DNA of 64,000 bases. It comes from Lotus japonicus (lineage: Eukaryota; Streptophyta; Magnoliopsida; Fabales; Fabaceae). The stretch lies in NCBI RefSeq assembly GCF_012489685.1, contig NC_080046.1, positions 47,951,176-48,015,175 of the forward strand, in the 5' to 3' direction. A program made the translations under genes and the position numbers. Numbering within the stretch: position 1 is the stretch's first letter; each line of letters opens with the position of its first letter. Shown here piece by piece: positions 11,042-22,895 of the stretch. The notes beneath the pieces were generated by a model. The model had not been told where the DNA came from. It was given only the letters and a program-made list of their open reading frames with translations, and did not search any database.

Positions 11042-12670
11042 TCCACCTTTAATGAATGTGTTAAAATTTAACATTGATGGAGCTTCAAACAGAAATATGG
11101 CCAAGAATGAAGACAATATATTGGCCTATGATGCTTTTTTTTCCATACTAAATGCTCTAATAAATTATGTAAGGAAATCAGTTTCAATAATGTTGTCATA
11201 GAAAGTGACTCATCACTTGTAATTGGCTGAATAAACCACTACATGAAAGTGCATCATCACTTTGCGTCGGACAATATGACGCTACCCTGCGTCAGAAAAT
11301 TGATACTTAGCGTCGACGATGGTTGATGCGATATTCATCGAGAAACATAACTTCCACGTGCCCACATCTAGCAACAGCGCGTGTGCGACGCTAAATTTTT
11401 CGGTGGACATGACGCCGGTCGTGGTCGATGCAATGTTGGGTGTGTATGACCATTGCACGAGCCTTTGGATCGGCTCTGTTCGAAGCTAATGTGTCAGATT
11501 GTGGATAATTTACAAGACCTCTCTTTAGCCAGATCGACCCCAATTACCATATATTTATCCGCTCATACTTCCTTATAAGCTGGTCTCTCCAGATCGGCCC
11601 CATTTTCTCAGCATTTCCCTCTCCGGATGACTCATTCAATTCCCTCTACATGTTCCGACGTCGCCCAACCGTCATGTTTGCCACAACCTCGACTGCCGCT
11701 GCCACTTCAGCTATCGTTTGGCCATTGCAATAGCATACAGTGTCACGGTCTTTGCCGCTTTTGTTCCTCATCTGTGACGGTCCCTTATGCTGCCATGACT
11801 TTAGGTGACATATGGTTGTTACCATAATATCCGCCTCACCGTCATCGCTACCACGACCTCCACCTCTGTCATTTAGGTTCCGAGATTGTCGTTTTTGTTG
11901 TGATGATACTAACGTTTTTCTTCCATTTAACATCAACGACATGCTCAAAATGATTTGGCTAGGATACTATTAGACACTTGTCTTACAAATGTATTAATGT
12001 CAAATTTATATCTAGAAGACTAGAATATAGTTGAGATGTTGTTATAGGTTCAGCTGAGTGAATGTATGTTTTAAGTTTATTATTAAAGTTCATAAAAAAG
12101 TTATTAATGTATGATATTGATCGTAATATAAATTATGAGTTGTAAAATACGTGATTATAATATGAGTTATGAGTTGCAAAACTTATGAAATTACGATTCT
12201 TTGTATAGTGAAATAGATCAAATTAAGAACCTAACTGGAATGATCGATTCATTTGTTTCACTTTCTAGCCACTGTTATTTCCTTTTTTCAAATACCTTAT
12301 TAGCGTCGGCCAAAATCGACGCTATTGTGGCATTTCTAGAGTCGGTCTATATGGTTGACACTAATGGGGCACAATTAGTGTCAGTTTGTTTCTCCGGCGA
12401 GTTGCGTCAGCTTGGAGACTCAGAGTTGCATCGGCACAATGTTAGGGTCGACTATAAATCAGCTTTTGTGTTAAATTTTGGTTTTTGAACTACCCTATTT
12501 CGCGTTTTTTAATAGTGAACAATAAGAAGAAGCAGCCATGGAAATGGATGAACATCTTAAGGCATATTGAGTTTCTAAAGATGGAAGCTTATTGTATTGT
12601 ACATCATTCATGGTTTTAGGGAAAGCCAATTATATTGCAGACTCCTTAGCCAAATAAGGATGTGATAGAA
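11042..12670 (+). pseudogene. RNase H-like LINE remnant, split by a CACTA element
   Basis: Plus-strand relic of a plant RVT_3 RNase H domain: KFNIDGASNRN (about 11065-11100), ALINY and VVIESDSSLVIGWIN up to 11236. After the 1281-bp CACTA insertion it resumes at 12521 as NKKKQPWKWMN, followed by ANYIADSLAK near 12630. Joining the flanks across the insertion restores a continuous GWIN-NKKK reading, which shows the remnant was whole before the insertion. Several stops remain. Confidence 0.75.
11237..12517. mobile_element. CACTA (En/Spm)-type non-autonomous element, 1281 bp
   Basis: Left end CACTACATGAAAG, right end ...TTAATAGTG (inverted CACTA), and a 3-bp target duplication AAC (11234-11236 and 12518-12520). 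Subterminal GCGTCGG/GTCGAC words recur at both ends (11258-11320 and 12300-12450), as in transposase-binding arrays. No transposase reading frame. An ORF at 11646-11948 has no recognisable homology. Confidence 0.8.
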
Positions 12671-14826
12671 TTGATGTGCTGTCAAAAGCTTGTAATAGTT
12701 TATAATCTTTTTCTCATTCATCTATTTGAGAAGGGTGTTGAGTACATGTGTGTGGATTTTGAGATATTGAGTTTCGATTGGGGGTTAGATGCTGGCTTTC
12801 GGTTGTGGTTTGATTGGAAACATTGGAGTATAATTTTGATCTTGAAAGAGGTGTTTAGATTTTAGGGTGTAATTTTGTGGGTATGTCCTTCACTTTGGGG
12901 TAATTGTTTTTCTGAGACAGTTGTGTTCATCAATCATCTCTTTGATTATCAATAAATAAGTTTTTTTTTAATAAACAAGAGCAGAAGCAACTTTTATTTT
13001 ATTATGAGCTCAAACGATGGATTCAACCCCTAAATAAAAAGTCTACCTAAGAACTAGTTAACCTTATATAAAAATGTCTCTAATGGATGGACATGCAATT
13101 TCTCAACATCCTACCTAAAACCTTGAGACGAAATACATGGATAGTTTATAGGTTACAACACATACCGTAGTTTGATCAATCACCCATTTTCATCCTCTAT
13201 TCATATTGCTAAATGTTAACACTAAGCAATTTTCTGAACTCATATTTTAATTTCTTTCCTCACATCAAAATTAGTAAACTGGCGCAAAAAGTGGCTACTA
13301 CTAATAATTAAACTGCTTTTAATAATTATTCATGAGAGTAGTTTGATAGTAGGTAAGTTGAAAAGTGGCTATATATATACATGGTGGGGTAGCAATAATA
13401 TTGAGCATGTGGAAATAGAAACAATAGAAAAACAAAGAATACTCTCTTGAATTTCAAAATCAAAATTCCATTTGACCAACATAATAAAGGAAGAAAAACG
13501 CAGTTGTAATAGATAACCCTCAACAGTGCATATACACATTATTAACCTTGTCATTTAGCATCATAAAGTTGAAGATTTATTATCCCTATGTCACTTTCAC
13601 CATGGAAAAAGAATTCACAAGGAACAATATTATCCGTTATTTTATCGCCTCACCTATGCTTGTCTAGCCTCATCAATCCTGCTAGTAAAAGAGAAACCCA
13701 TATCAATATTCCTAACCCACTAAAGAAAAAATAGACCAAATTGGTGTGAAACTATGAATGAAGAAGCATGTTGCAATTTTGGCATAGCTATTGGTTTACG
13801 TGCATGGAAGTAGGACCTCCTCAAACGTGATGAATTAATTAATAGTCAAAGTCTTGTTTTGCTATTAAAGGGTGGCATATCAGTGGTGGTACATGATCTT
13901 CCATGGATAGTGAAGCATGGGAATATATATTGTACGTGAGTCAAACATATATAAATGAAACATTCAAGAAATTCTAAGATTGAGGTTCCTTTTTCGTTGG
14001 TGCTTGAATTTTGAGCATAGTTTAGTGTTGAACACGGCATGACAATGAGGAGTGTGATAAATGATAATGGGTCCAAAAGTAGGCACCGTCTTTTATTGAA
14101 ATGAAATTGATTGGAATCGGAGAAAGGGAATGCAATTTGCTTTCTTCAATATACAACCTTGACCTAAACCAGCTATAGTTTTTATTTTATTTTTTTATTT
14201 AAAGAAAACCTATAAGATAGATGTGCCTAAGCTATTCACACTAGAGTACAAGACTAATTAATTCTCATTTTTAATATAGTCGTCCTTCAATTATTTTAAC
14301 TTCATATAATTGTCAATAATTTTAGGCACGTAGTTGAGTTTGACAATCAATTACTTGAAAGATTTTCATTTTAAACTAATTTGATTGATGCATAAGATTT
14401 TTTTCTAAATTTATTTTAATTTATTTGCAATGTGTTGATATATTTGAGATTTTTTTAAATACACGGATGTGGTGAAGGTCAAATATCTCTCCAAGAGTGT
14501 GTCTCATAAAATTGAACTTTTAATAAGATGTTCAAACAACTACTTTTTACCACTACAATCGGTACTCATTTGACGATATGAGAAACTTCTTTTGAAAAAA
14601 ATATCAAAAATATCTAATTATTTAAATTTTTAGCTAGATTTATTATTTTTTCAGAAAAAAGATTTATATTTGTAACTCATTAATTATTTGTGCCCAATGG
14701 GGTTCATCAGCACAAATACGCGTATTCAAAGCTGTATGTTATGTCATCAGTTTTTCCCTCGTGAGCTTTTAAATTTTACTCGTGGGATATCTTATTAATT
14801 AGTACTACTAACTAATCTAAAAATTA
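12671..14826. other. AT-rich spacer
   Basis: No supported gene. The first 300 bases are probably the 3' tail of the RNase H remnant, ending in an A/T-homopolymer near 12950-12980. A 76-codon minus-strand frame (13846-14076) starts with a hydrophobic stretch but lacks other gene-like features. Confidence 0.5.
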
Positions 14827-15420
14827 CTCCCTCAGTTCCAAAACTATTGTAGTTTTAGTTTTTTTATTAAGTTTAAGAGTTCATTAATTGATGTTATAAT
14901 TTGACTGAAACACCCTTATTTAATATGAGTTATATGAAAGAGAGAGAATGAAAATCATTGGTTAACTAATTGGTAAGAATTGTGATTGATGGAAATAAGA
15001 GGTGGTACTTGGGAGATACTCCCTCCGTCCCTAATTATAAGCTAAAGTTGTAAAAATCACACTTATTAAGAAAGCCTTAATTGATGCATTGGTTTTCAAA
15101 AAAAATGTACAACTTTCTATGTTTACCCCTATTTATGATAACACTTTTTCATCATTGTACTACTAATGGTGGTGCTCCACTACCAATAAATGCAAGGGTG
15201 AATATGGAAAGAAATATTAACTTTTGCAAGGTTAGCTTATATTTAGTGACAGAAAAAAAAGTCTTAATGTTAGCTTATAATTAGGGACGGAGGGAGTACA
15301 ATATTAAATGAGGGCATGGCTGGAAGAGAATGAGATAAAATGTTTTGAAAATGTAAAACAACAATGATTTTGGAACAAAACAAAAAAGCTAAAACTACAA
15401 TAGTTTTGGAACGGAGGGAG
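14827..15420. mobile_element. Stowaway (Tc1/mariner) MITE, outer copy
   Basis: Terminal inverted repeats CTCCCTC(A/C)GTTCCAAAACTA and TA target duplications at 14825-14826 and 15421-15422. Inverted arms match for about 40 bp. A second Stowaway lies inside; without it the element would be about 314 bp. Confidence 0.9.
15019..15296. mobile_element. Stowaway MITE, inner copy nested in 14827-15420
   Basis: 278 bp with inverted termini CTCCCTCCGTCCCTAATTAT and TA duplications at 15017-15018 and 15297-15298. The interior diverges from the outer copy, so it belongs to another subfamily. Confidence 0.92.
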
Positions 15421-15422
15421 TA

Positions 15423-16256
15423 TGTGTATAAATTGTAAACAATATGTTTGAGAGGTTGTGTGATGTGTTGATGAGCGATTTGTAAAAATGTTTACAAGCG
15501 ACATATATTTTGGAGGCATGTTGTAACCCATGGACCATGGTGGCGATCAGAGTTAAAACTCACCCACAGTGACACATGTTTGATAATTAATTAAGTGTTT
15601 CTATAAACCCCGATTAAGTATTAAAATATTAATTCATGCATAGGATGAAATCATTTTTTTTAACATACAATTGAACTTTGAAGACGAGTTAATTAAGTGA
15701 TTATGCTTGACTAAACTACTGATGATTGGCAAAGCAATCAGTTTTTGAAATTCAGCCATTGCTTTCTGATCAGTTAATTTGGATTAAACACATTAATTAA
15801 TCATTGACATGAAGACTTGCAAAAACTAACTATTGGTCGTGTGCATTTTCTTTTCTCTATGAACAAAATAATAATATATAATTGAAGTAGCACTTTTATG
15901 TTTTTAAGATGTTAAAGACATGTATGCCATTTAATACTTCATTTATAAAGTTCAGAGTGCTAAACATTGGTCCAATAACACTTGAGAAGAAATCAAAAGT
16001 GAAACAAATTTATTGAAAAATCTTGAGATCAAGGTAATCAATGCATTAGATGCTGTAAATTTCAAGAAAAAAAACTCTAAATTCCTTAACCACAGGTAGT
16101 ATCCTAGAAATAGTGAAATACTGTACTTAAAGAATGATTCCAGAATCCATTGCTCTTAATTTAATTTAGGGTATGTTCCAGTCAAACTCTATCCATATCA
16201 TCGCAAACCAATCACCTTTTTTGGAAGGCGGAAATCTAGTTTTTTTTTATAGGCAA
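15423..16256. other. AT-rich spacer
   Basis: No gene, RNA or mobile element recognised in this stretch. Confidence 0.5.
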
Positions 16257-16265
16257 TTTTATTAA

Positions 16266-17487
16266 GAGTAAATTACACTCACCCCCCTCAAGTTTTGTTA
16301 GAATAACACTCCACCCCATTCTTATCTAAAATCTACACCCCACCCCATTTTATATAGAGGCAAATTTAGTGACGAAAAATATTCTTCATTAATAATTAGT
16401 TATTATTTAAATTGTTAATCAATAATTTCAAAAAATATTTTCAATATAATCCAATAAATATAAAAATGAAAACATCACAGTCCTCCTCATTCTCTCAATC
16501 GCGTTCTTCCTCCGTAAATTCACAATGCAAATTCTGCAATAGCACACATGACCGGTTGACAAACCATATCTCGAACATAGTGAAACATGCTTGTGTTTTC
16601 ATATTTGGTAATAATTCAATTTTAATCAAAATAATCTATTTATACGTCCAATTTTTAAAATTGGATTGTATCCGAATAACACTTGCATCCTCTGTCTTAC
16701 CGCGGCTGCTGGCACAGAGTTAGCCGATGCTTATTCCCCGGATACCATCATTGCTTCTTCTCCTGGAAAAGAAGTTCACGACCCGTAGGCCCTCTACCTC
16801 CACGCGGCATTGTTCCGTCAGGCTTTCGCCCATTGCGGAAAATTCCCCACTGCTGCCTCCCGTTCCAAAAAGCAACACAAATGGGTGGTGAAGAAAATAG
16901 AGAAACAAAATTAAGAAATATGAAGTGGATCGGAGGTCATTAGAACCCAACGATGCGGTGGAGCACCGTTTTTAACAAAATCCACAACATCTTAAACCAA
17001 CAAAGTGTTCGCTCACAACTTAAAGGGGTGAAGTTCACAACAAGTAGTTGAACAAGTGGCTTTGGGGATGTGCGATTCACGTTCTGGGGTTCAGGTCGCA
17101 ACAAAACTTTGAGGCATGGTGGTGCCATGGGGTTTCACATTCTGGGATGGTTGTCGTCGTGTTAAAGGGAGCAAAGGTTTGGTGGTGACCGTTTGTGGTG
17201 AGAGATACGATTTGGAGATAGATGAGACGTGGACTTAACAGGCAGAGTGGATGGTTTTTTTAAATTTAATTCAGTAAAATTATTTTCATAAATTGATGTA
17301 TGATAGTGTATATGCATTTAATTTATTTAAATTTTAACTAATTAGTAATTATTTTTTATTAGTGACGAATTTGTTTTCGTCACTAAATTTTGCCTTTATA
17401 AAAAATGGGGTGGAGTGTAGATTTTAAAAAACAATGGGGTGGCGTGTCATTCTTACAAACCTTGAGGGGGGTGAGTGTATTTTACTC
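16266..17487. mobile_element. Mutator-like element (MULE) with long TIRs, 1222 bp, carrying plastid rDNA
   Basis: Inverted termini start GAGTAAA(A/T)TACACTCACCCCC and stay recognisably complementary for about 165 bp at each end (16266-16430 and about 17320-17487). A perfect 9-bp target duplication TTTTATTAA flanks it (16257-16265 and 17488-17496). Long TIRs plus a 9-bp duplication define a Mutator-like element. No transposase is encoded. The interior contains a plastid 16S rRNA fragment at 16664-16863 plus unrecognised sequence, so it resembles a Pack-MULE. Confidence 0.9.
16664..16863 (-). pseudogene. rrn16: Plastid 16S rRNA gene fragment (nuclear plastid DNA)
   Basis: About 200 bp of small-subunit rRNA gene in antisense on the plus strand. 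The universal 530-loop segment appears as TTACCGCGGCTGCTGGCAC, followed by the plastid-like GAGTTAGCCGATGCTTATTC and, at the other end, CCCACTGCTGCCTCCCG. In E. coli numbering this spans roughly 340 to 550. Compared with recalled plastid sequence it has scattered changes, several of C-to-T/G-to-A type, as expected of an old methylated nuclear copy. It is far too short to be a functional rRNA and lies inside a MULE. Confidence 0.92.
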
Positions 17488-17496
17488 TTTTATTAA

Positions 17497-18873
17497 TTAG
17501 GGGGGTGGGTTACAGCGGTACAAGGTGGAATTCTAGTGTTTCTCAAAGCACACATTTCATTTATTTTGTATATCAATATTCCTTTTTATTCCAGAAAGTT
17601 TGTAATTTAAGATTGTGACACAAAAAGTAAGAAAACAATAAAATTATTGATAGTATAATTTGACTAGATACTCAATATTTAACTTTACTAGTATGATGTG
17701 CAACTATTAAATTATACTTAGATAGATAAGAATGTAATTAATAGAGAAGAGTTGTGGTTGGTTAATATGAAATGTGACAAGTAAGAGAAAATGTATTAAA
17801 AGAGGGTATAGGTGAAAAAAAAGTAGCAAAAAATGCATTGGCTTTCTAAAACAACAAACATTTTAGAATATTGAAAGAAGGTCCAAAATAATAAACTTCC
17901 TGTAACGGACGGAGTATTAAATTGAAGTGATGGGATTATAGCACCCCTTATGCTATTTTAATTCATCAATTTGGCTTTCCAAAAACAAAATTGAAGTGTA
18001 CACTTACTTGAAGAAAGAAGAGATAGATTTTTTTACAAAATAGAAGAATTGATTGATAGATAATGATCGATGGTACAAATATCCATAACAATGTGAGCAA
18101 AAGTCCCTCAAATGCTAAAAAGCAAACCTATAAACGAGCTCGACCCATAAAACACTATAAAGTAGCACACTAACCCATAGACGCAACCATAAGGGCCTAA
18201 CCCCAAATTAAGCATTAAACAACCAACGAAAGGAGGATTTTGTCAAGGGCCTAGATACGGCGAGAGGAAGCCTCGCAAACCCAACAAAAACAGAACCTCA
18301 TCTCAGTATTGGGGAGATACGAATTAACACAAGAAATCGACCAAAGGCGGAACAAAACCGAACCATATATTTTTTGATTTTATATTTGATTTTTTATGGC
18401 TAATTTATATTTGTTTTTTAAGTTTTATCTTTTGCATGGATTAATGATCTGTGCACTTTCATATCCGTCAGCTTTTAATTACTATATGAATTATTTTTTC
18501 AGAACATGTGGTATATTTTTTTTTGGTTACAAAGGAAAAAGAATATGTGATATATGATGTGATTTAATTTGAAAAGATAGTTTAAAAAAAAAGAGATGTT
18601 CCAAAACGTATGTACTATCTGTACATGTATCATTATTGTAAATCAACCACACAGATAAGAGAAAGAAAAAATAATTTTCTCAATGAAGACATATTAATAT
18701 ATAAAATATGAAAAGTAAATGTTTTTAAATATCAATACGTCAGATAGTAGGAAACATTCCATGTTTGCTGCTGTATTTGTATTAGACGCAAAACGCCCAC
18801 ACTCTTATTTGACATTATATATATTAGTGGTTTTCCATCAAACTTCTCTGCTGCTGCTGCTTCATCTGAGAAA
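17497..18873. other. Spacer upstream of the GARP gene
   Basis: No gene. A sequence near 17897-17914 (TAACGGACGGAGTA) looks like the right end of a Stowaway MITE, but no matching left end was found. The end of this stretch should hold the GARP gene promoter and 5' UTR; a CTGCTGCTGC run lies at about 18850. Confidence 0.45.
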
Positions 18874-21800
18874 ATGAAGAATTGTAGTACGAGAAATGGT
18901 GGCGACACAAGGAAATACCACAAATCGGAGCAACCACGCCTGAGGTGGACACTTGATCTCCATGAACACTTTGTTGAAGCTGTGGAAAGTCTAGGGGGAA
19001 AACAAAGTAAGATTTCCTTCATATATATATGTTCATGCTGATCTAGGGCTAGTACAATTTGATTTCTTTTGCCTTGCATATGTGTGAGTTCGATCCATTA
19101 CTTCACAATTTCACTTTCTTTAATTTCTCTGTTTTTCTTCTATAATTTTCCTCCTTGTATTCTCCCACTAATTTTTTTGAAAAAAAGTAAAAAAGAAGCT
19201 AGAGAAAAATTCTATGACATGCCTAAGAATTGAGATCGGCAAGGAATTCTATAATTTTTTTATAAGCCAAAGATATATTGAATGAAGTACGTACAAAGGG
19301 TACTTTAATCCAATACAAATGAAGCAAACAGACGAAACATATATAAGGGAAAAGATATACGTATTAGCTAACTATTTTGTAAACTGGTTTTTATGCAGAG
19401 GCAACTCCAAAGCGCATTTTGCAGCTAATGAATAATGTCAAAGGACTCAGGATCTCTCACATTAAAAGCCATCTTCAGGTATATTTTATATGCATCTATA
19501 CTTAATCCATGTCATGTGGTCCAAACTCCAATCCTTTACACATTGATTTTCTTGTTTATATTCTTTTACAAGTAAAAACATTAATTTTTATTAGGGGATC
19601 ATGTTCTGTGATAAACACCAACATTTGAAAATTGCAACTTTTGTTTTCCTATTATTATGAGATATGTTAGCCCTGTATATAGTAGATTGTTACAGAAAAG
19701 AAGAAGATTTGTTCTCCTTTCCTTGCAAGTAAAATGTCATAGTGTCATATCTCTCTCTTTCTTAATTAAGTGCATGTTAACTGGAAAGCTCTTTACAAAT
19801 TGTTTAAGAAGCTGATCATGTGAGTTGCTTGAGTTTTAAAATTAATTCTAATTAATAAAGAAAAATTGATCATCAAATTAAACATGTGTAGGGCCAAAAA
19901 TTATGCTATATATTGTGGTCGAATCTTAATGTCTAAAGACAATTTAACCTCAAACACTAACATTTATAAACAATTGTTTTGCTCTTCAAGCCATGTGGGA
20001 CTTGCTTCTTAAATTTCATCACCAGTCAAAGCATGAGGGGAAAAACGGTCTAGCCGTCTAGGAGATTTTAATTTGCAACACAGTGGCTACAATTATTGCT
20101 GAACACAGAACAAAAAGAAAAGACTGTAGTTCGTGGAAAGCAATAAGATTTATCACTTCACAATATCCACATCGATCTATATTACACATGCACCTCATTT
20201 ATGATGATTATATATCTACTTTTACTTTTCACTTGATGACAAAGCTTCTTCAACATTGATCATCTGATCTGATATGATTCCATTATGAACCTCACTCGTT
20301 TGTGTTGTTACTTTACTTGCATTGGTAGCCTAAAAACTAATAGATAGCCATAGCTAGCATGTTGTTGGCTTTTTCATTCTATGAAAAAAATTAAGAAATA
20401 TTGATCAATAATAACTCATTTGTACTTACCTTAAGATGATACTTCTTAGCTTCCTCATCAAAACTCAAAAGTATTAACAAATCAAGGATTATACTTTTGT
20501 ATGCATTTTTTTTTTAAAAGAAAAAGTATTTTGTGCATGCGTTGCATATCAATGAGTATAAAACCATGTACTATCTAGGTCAATGATAGTATAAAACCAT
20601 GTACTACTACTATCTAGGTTAGGTACATGTGCATATATATGGTTCACCAAAAAGTGAATATATATTAAAGACATAAAATTCTTCTTCTCTCCGTCTTCAC
20701 TCTTTTAGCAGAATCTATAAAAACGAGTTTGTTTCATTGCATGTACATATAGCTTGCTTTTTGCCAAAAAAGTGCACAGCTTTAAAGAAAGAGATAATTA
20801 CTGTTCTCCTTTAAGCCTTGAAAATAAGTACCACACTACACTTCTCTTCAACTTTCAAGGCCGTTGCTAGGCTTTAGCAAGATTACATGTATGTCGCCCT
20901 CTTTGCTTAAATGACTGTAATCATGATGATTCCAATCTCTAGTTGATAAATCCAAACAGCACTGGAGACAATTTTATTATATGATTACAAGCTTCAATGT
21001 ATATCAAGAGAAAGCCTTCTTCTATGTAGGCAACACGTGGTTGTTCAAATGCCGTTATTCTCTATTAAATTAGTCTTCAACAAATCAGTTTAAATTTAAT
21101 AATAGTTTGGTTCCAGGGTATAACTTGATTTCCCAAAAATTATGTCCCTGCTGTGAAAAGTATACATATGCCCCACCTAATTTTGCCCCACCAAATTTTG
21201 AATGTTGTCAGCTCGAATTAATTATTTACCTTTTGTGAAAAATACTTGTTTAAAAAAATAATCCACCTACATTCTAGCTAGGTATCAATCAAATATTTAA
21301 AGCTCACTTGAATTTTTGTTAATATCCTCAGTACTCTGGATGGCAAATAAATACTAATACACATCAAAATTAAACTAAATCAATAATTGAGGACAATTCC
21401 TGCTAGAATTCTCTTTCTCTCTTCCTGCTACCTCATAATTAATTTATTTGTATAATGTGATCATTGTGGTTTGCTAGGTGAAGGTACATAATAATCTTGA
21501 AGAGGCCAATAATAAATTAAGTGTTGTTCGTGTAGAATGAATTCAAGTCTCTTAAATATGTAATTTTTTTTTGGAAAGATGAATATGTATTTTTTTTACT
21601 AAGCAAAGTTGCATTAGAAACTAGTACAAGGGTGCTAGAACCCAAAATTCAAAGTTCAGCCCTTATAATTGAGTGGCAAATTATGTGTGTGCACATTAAT
21701 TAATTTTCCTTTCTACTGATTAAAAAAAAAACAAATTTAAATAGTGAAGCCATCATGCATTTAATTTCCTTCCATCTTAAGAGAAATTTTGCTTTGTCAG

Positions 21801-22274
21801 ATGTACAGAAACGTGAAGGGTCGACGACACACGATGTATGAGTTGCAGAAAGAAAATGCACAAGTTAGCGACCTTCCAATCTGCTCCAGATCATCACTAA
21901 GAACAAAATTAAGTGTATCAAAATATGAAACTGATTATGATCTGAATCAGGTATATAAACACTTGTCCTATTTGATAATTTAACTAAGTGTCTAGCTCTT
22001 AGTTCAATCAAGTAAAGTCATGCATGATAACATAATGAGGTACGAATAATATGTAAACTATTACTATATGTTGCAGGAGCCCGAGTCAAGTGCATGCTTA
22101 CTTAGTGACATTTCAAATGATGAAGAAGAAAGTAGTCGGACAATGAAATTTCTAGATGAACGAATGATGCATAGTGATCATGAACGAATGCATACAGAAG
22201 ATAACCATGTAGTTGATTCTAGTTCTGTACAAACTCATGGGAGCAATAGTATAAATTTAGACCTAGCAATTTGA
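18874..22274 (+). CDS. GARP/G2-like MYB-related transcription factor
   Basis: DNA-binding regulator of the plant GARP (G2-like) family. Exons 18874-19006, 19399-19478, 21801-21950 and 22077-22274 join in frame to 186 aa with GT..AG at each junction. Exons 1-2 encode the single MYB-like domain: PRLRWTLDLHEHFVEAVESLGG, KATPKRILQLMNNVKGLRISHIKSHLQ; exon 3 starts MYR, completing the family signature SHLQMYR. The rest is acidic/serine-rich (SDISNDEEESSR) and ends NSINLDLAI, which resembles a weak LxLxL (EAR-like) repression motif. The start ATG at 18874 is the first in frame. Intron 2 is long (2.3 kb). The domain matches the small GARP proteins of the KANADI-like/At2g02060 type. Target genes cannot be told. 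Confidence 0.88.
19479..21800 (+). other. Large intron 2 of the GARP gene
   Basis: 2.3 kb of AT-rich sequence between the exon ending SHLQ and the exon starting MYR. No mobile element with clear ends was recognised. A short duplication of TATAAAACCATGTACTA lies near 20558-20610. Confidence 0.6.
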
Positions 22275-22887
22275 ATATTTAATGGGCATGTACATTTTGT
22301 GAACTAATTACACGCAATACTTGTCATCAATAGTTTCAGGTTTTTTGGGCAGAGATAATATTGTAATAGCTAATGTAATATTGTAATATATTATATCTTG
22401 AAGAAAAGATTTACGTACGTATCCTTCCATTTTAAGTTGCTTAATATCAATGTTTTAATTAGGTTTTAATTATTTTAACAATTTCTTGATTCAAATAATA
22501 ACATATAAAGCAGGGACAGATCCATGTTCAGCAATGAGTAAGCATCAGCCCCCACGAGATTTTTGCAACGGAATAACAGGTTCAAACAGAGAGAGGTTAT
22601 GAGAATTAGGATTGCTAATTATGGTAACACTCATATATCATTTACATATGTTTTGATTATCTTGAGGTTTACAATAAATAAAATTGCAAATTACTTTTAT
22701 CTTGTTAGCTGTCAATGCAAATTTGGTGATAACCTATATCATTTGTTAGCAGTTTGAGGGTCCCTAATTTGACGGTCTTATGCAGGTCAAACAGGGCCTT
22801 GACTTTGAGATCCTATGAAGAGCAACTCCAAGTTAGAGATATTGTTTGGTCTGGCCGAGAGCGGTCAATTTAAGGGCGGTAAACTGT
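22275..22887. other. GARP 3' flank
   Basis: 3' UTR and spacer. A 64-codon frame at 22563-22757 has no support. Confidence 0.45.
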
Positions 22888-22895
22888 GAGCAAAT

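Noticed and set aside
13846..14076. 76-codon minus frame with hydrophobic start, possible secreted peptide
   Set aside because: No cysteine pattern or conserved peptide motif; could be chance in AT-rich DNA.
16412..16723. 103-codon frame with MKTSQSSSFSQSRSSS
   Set aside because: Runs from the MULE TIR into the rDNA; possible captured exon but no domain can be supported.
16683..16950. Frames on both strands over the rDNA fragment
   Set aside because: They read through plastid 16S rRNA sequence and are not proteins.
17897..17914. Complete Stowaway MITE
   Set aside because: Only one terminus recognised; no partner or paired TA duplication found.
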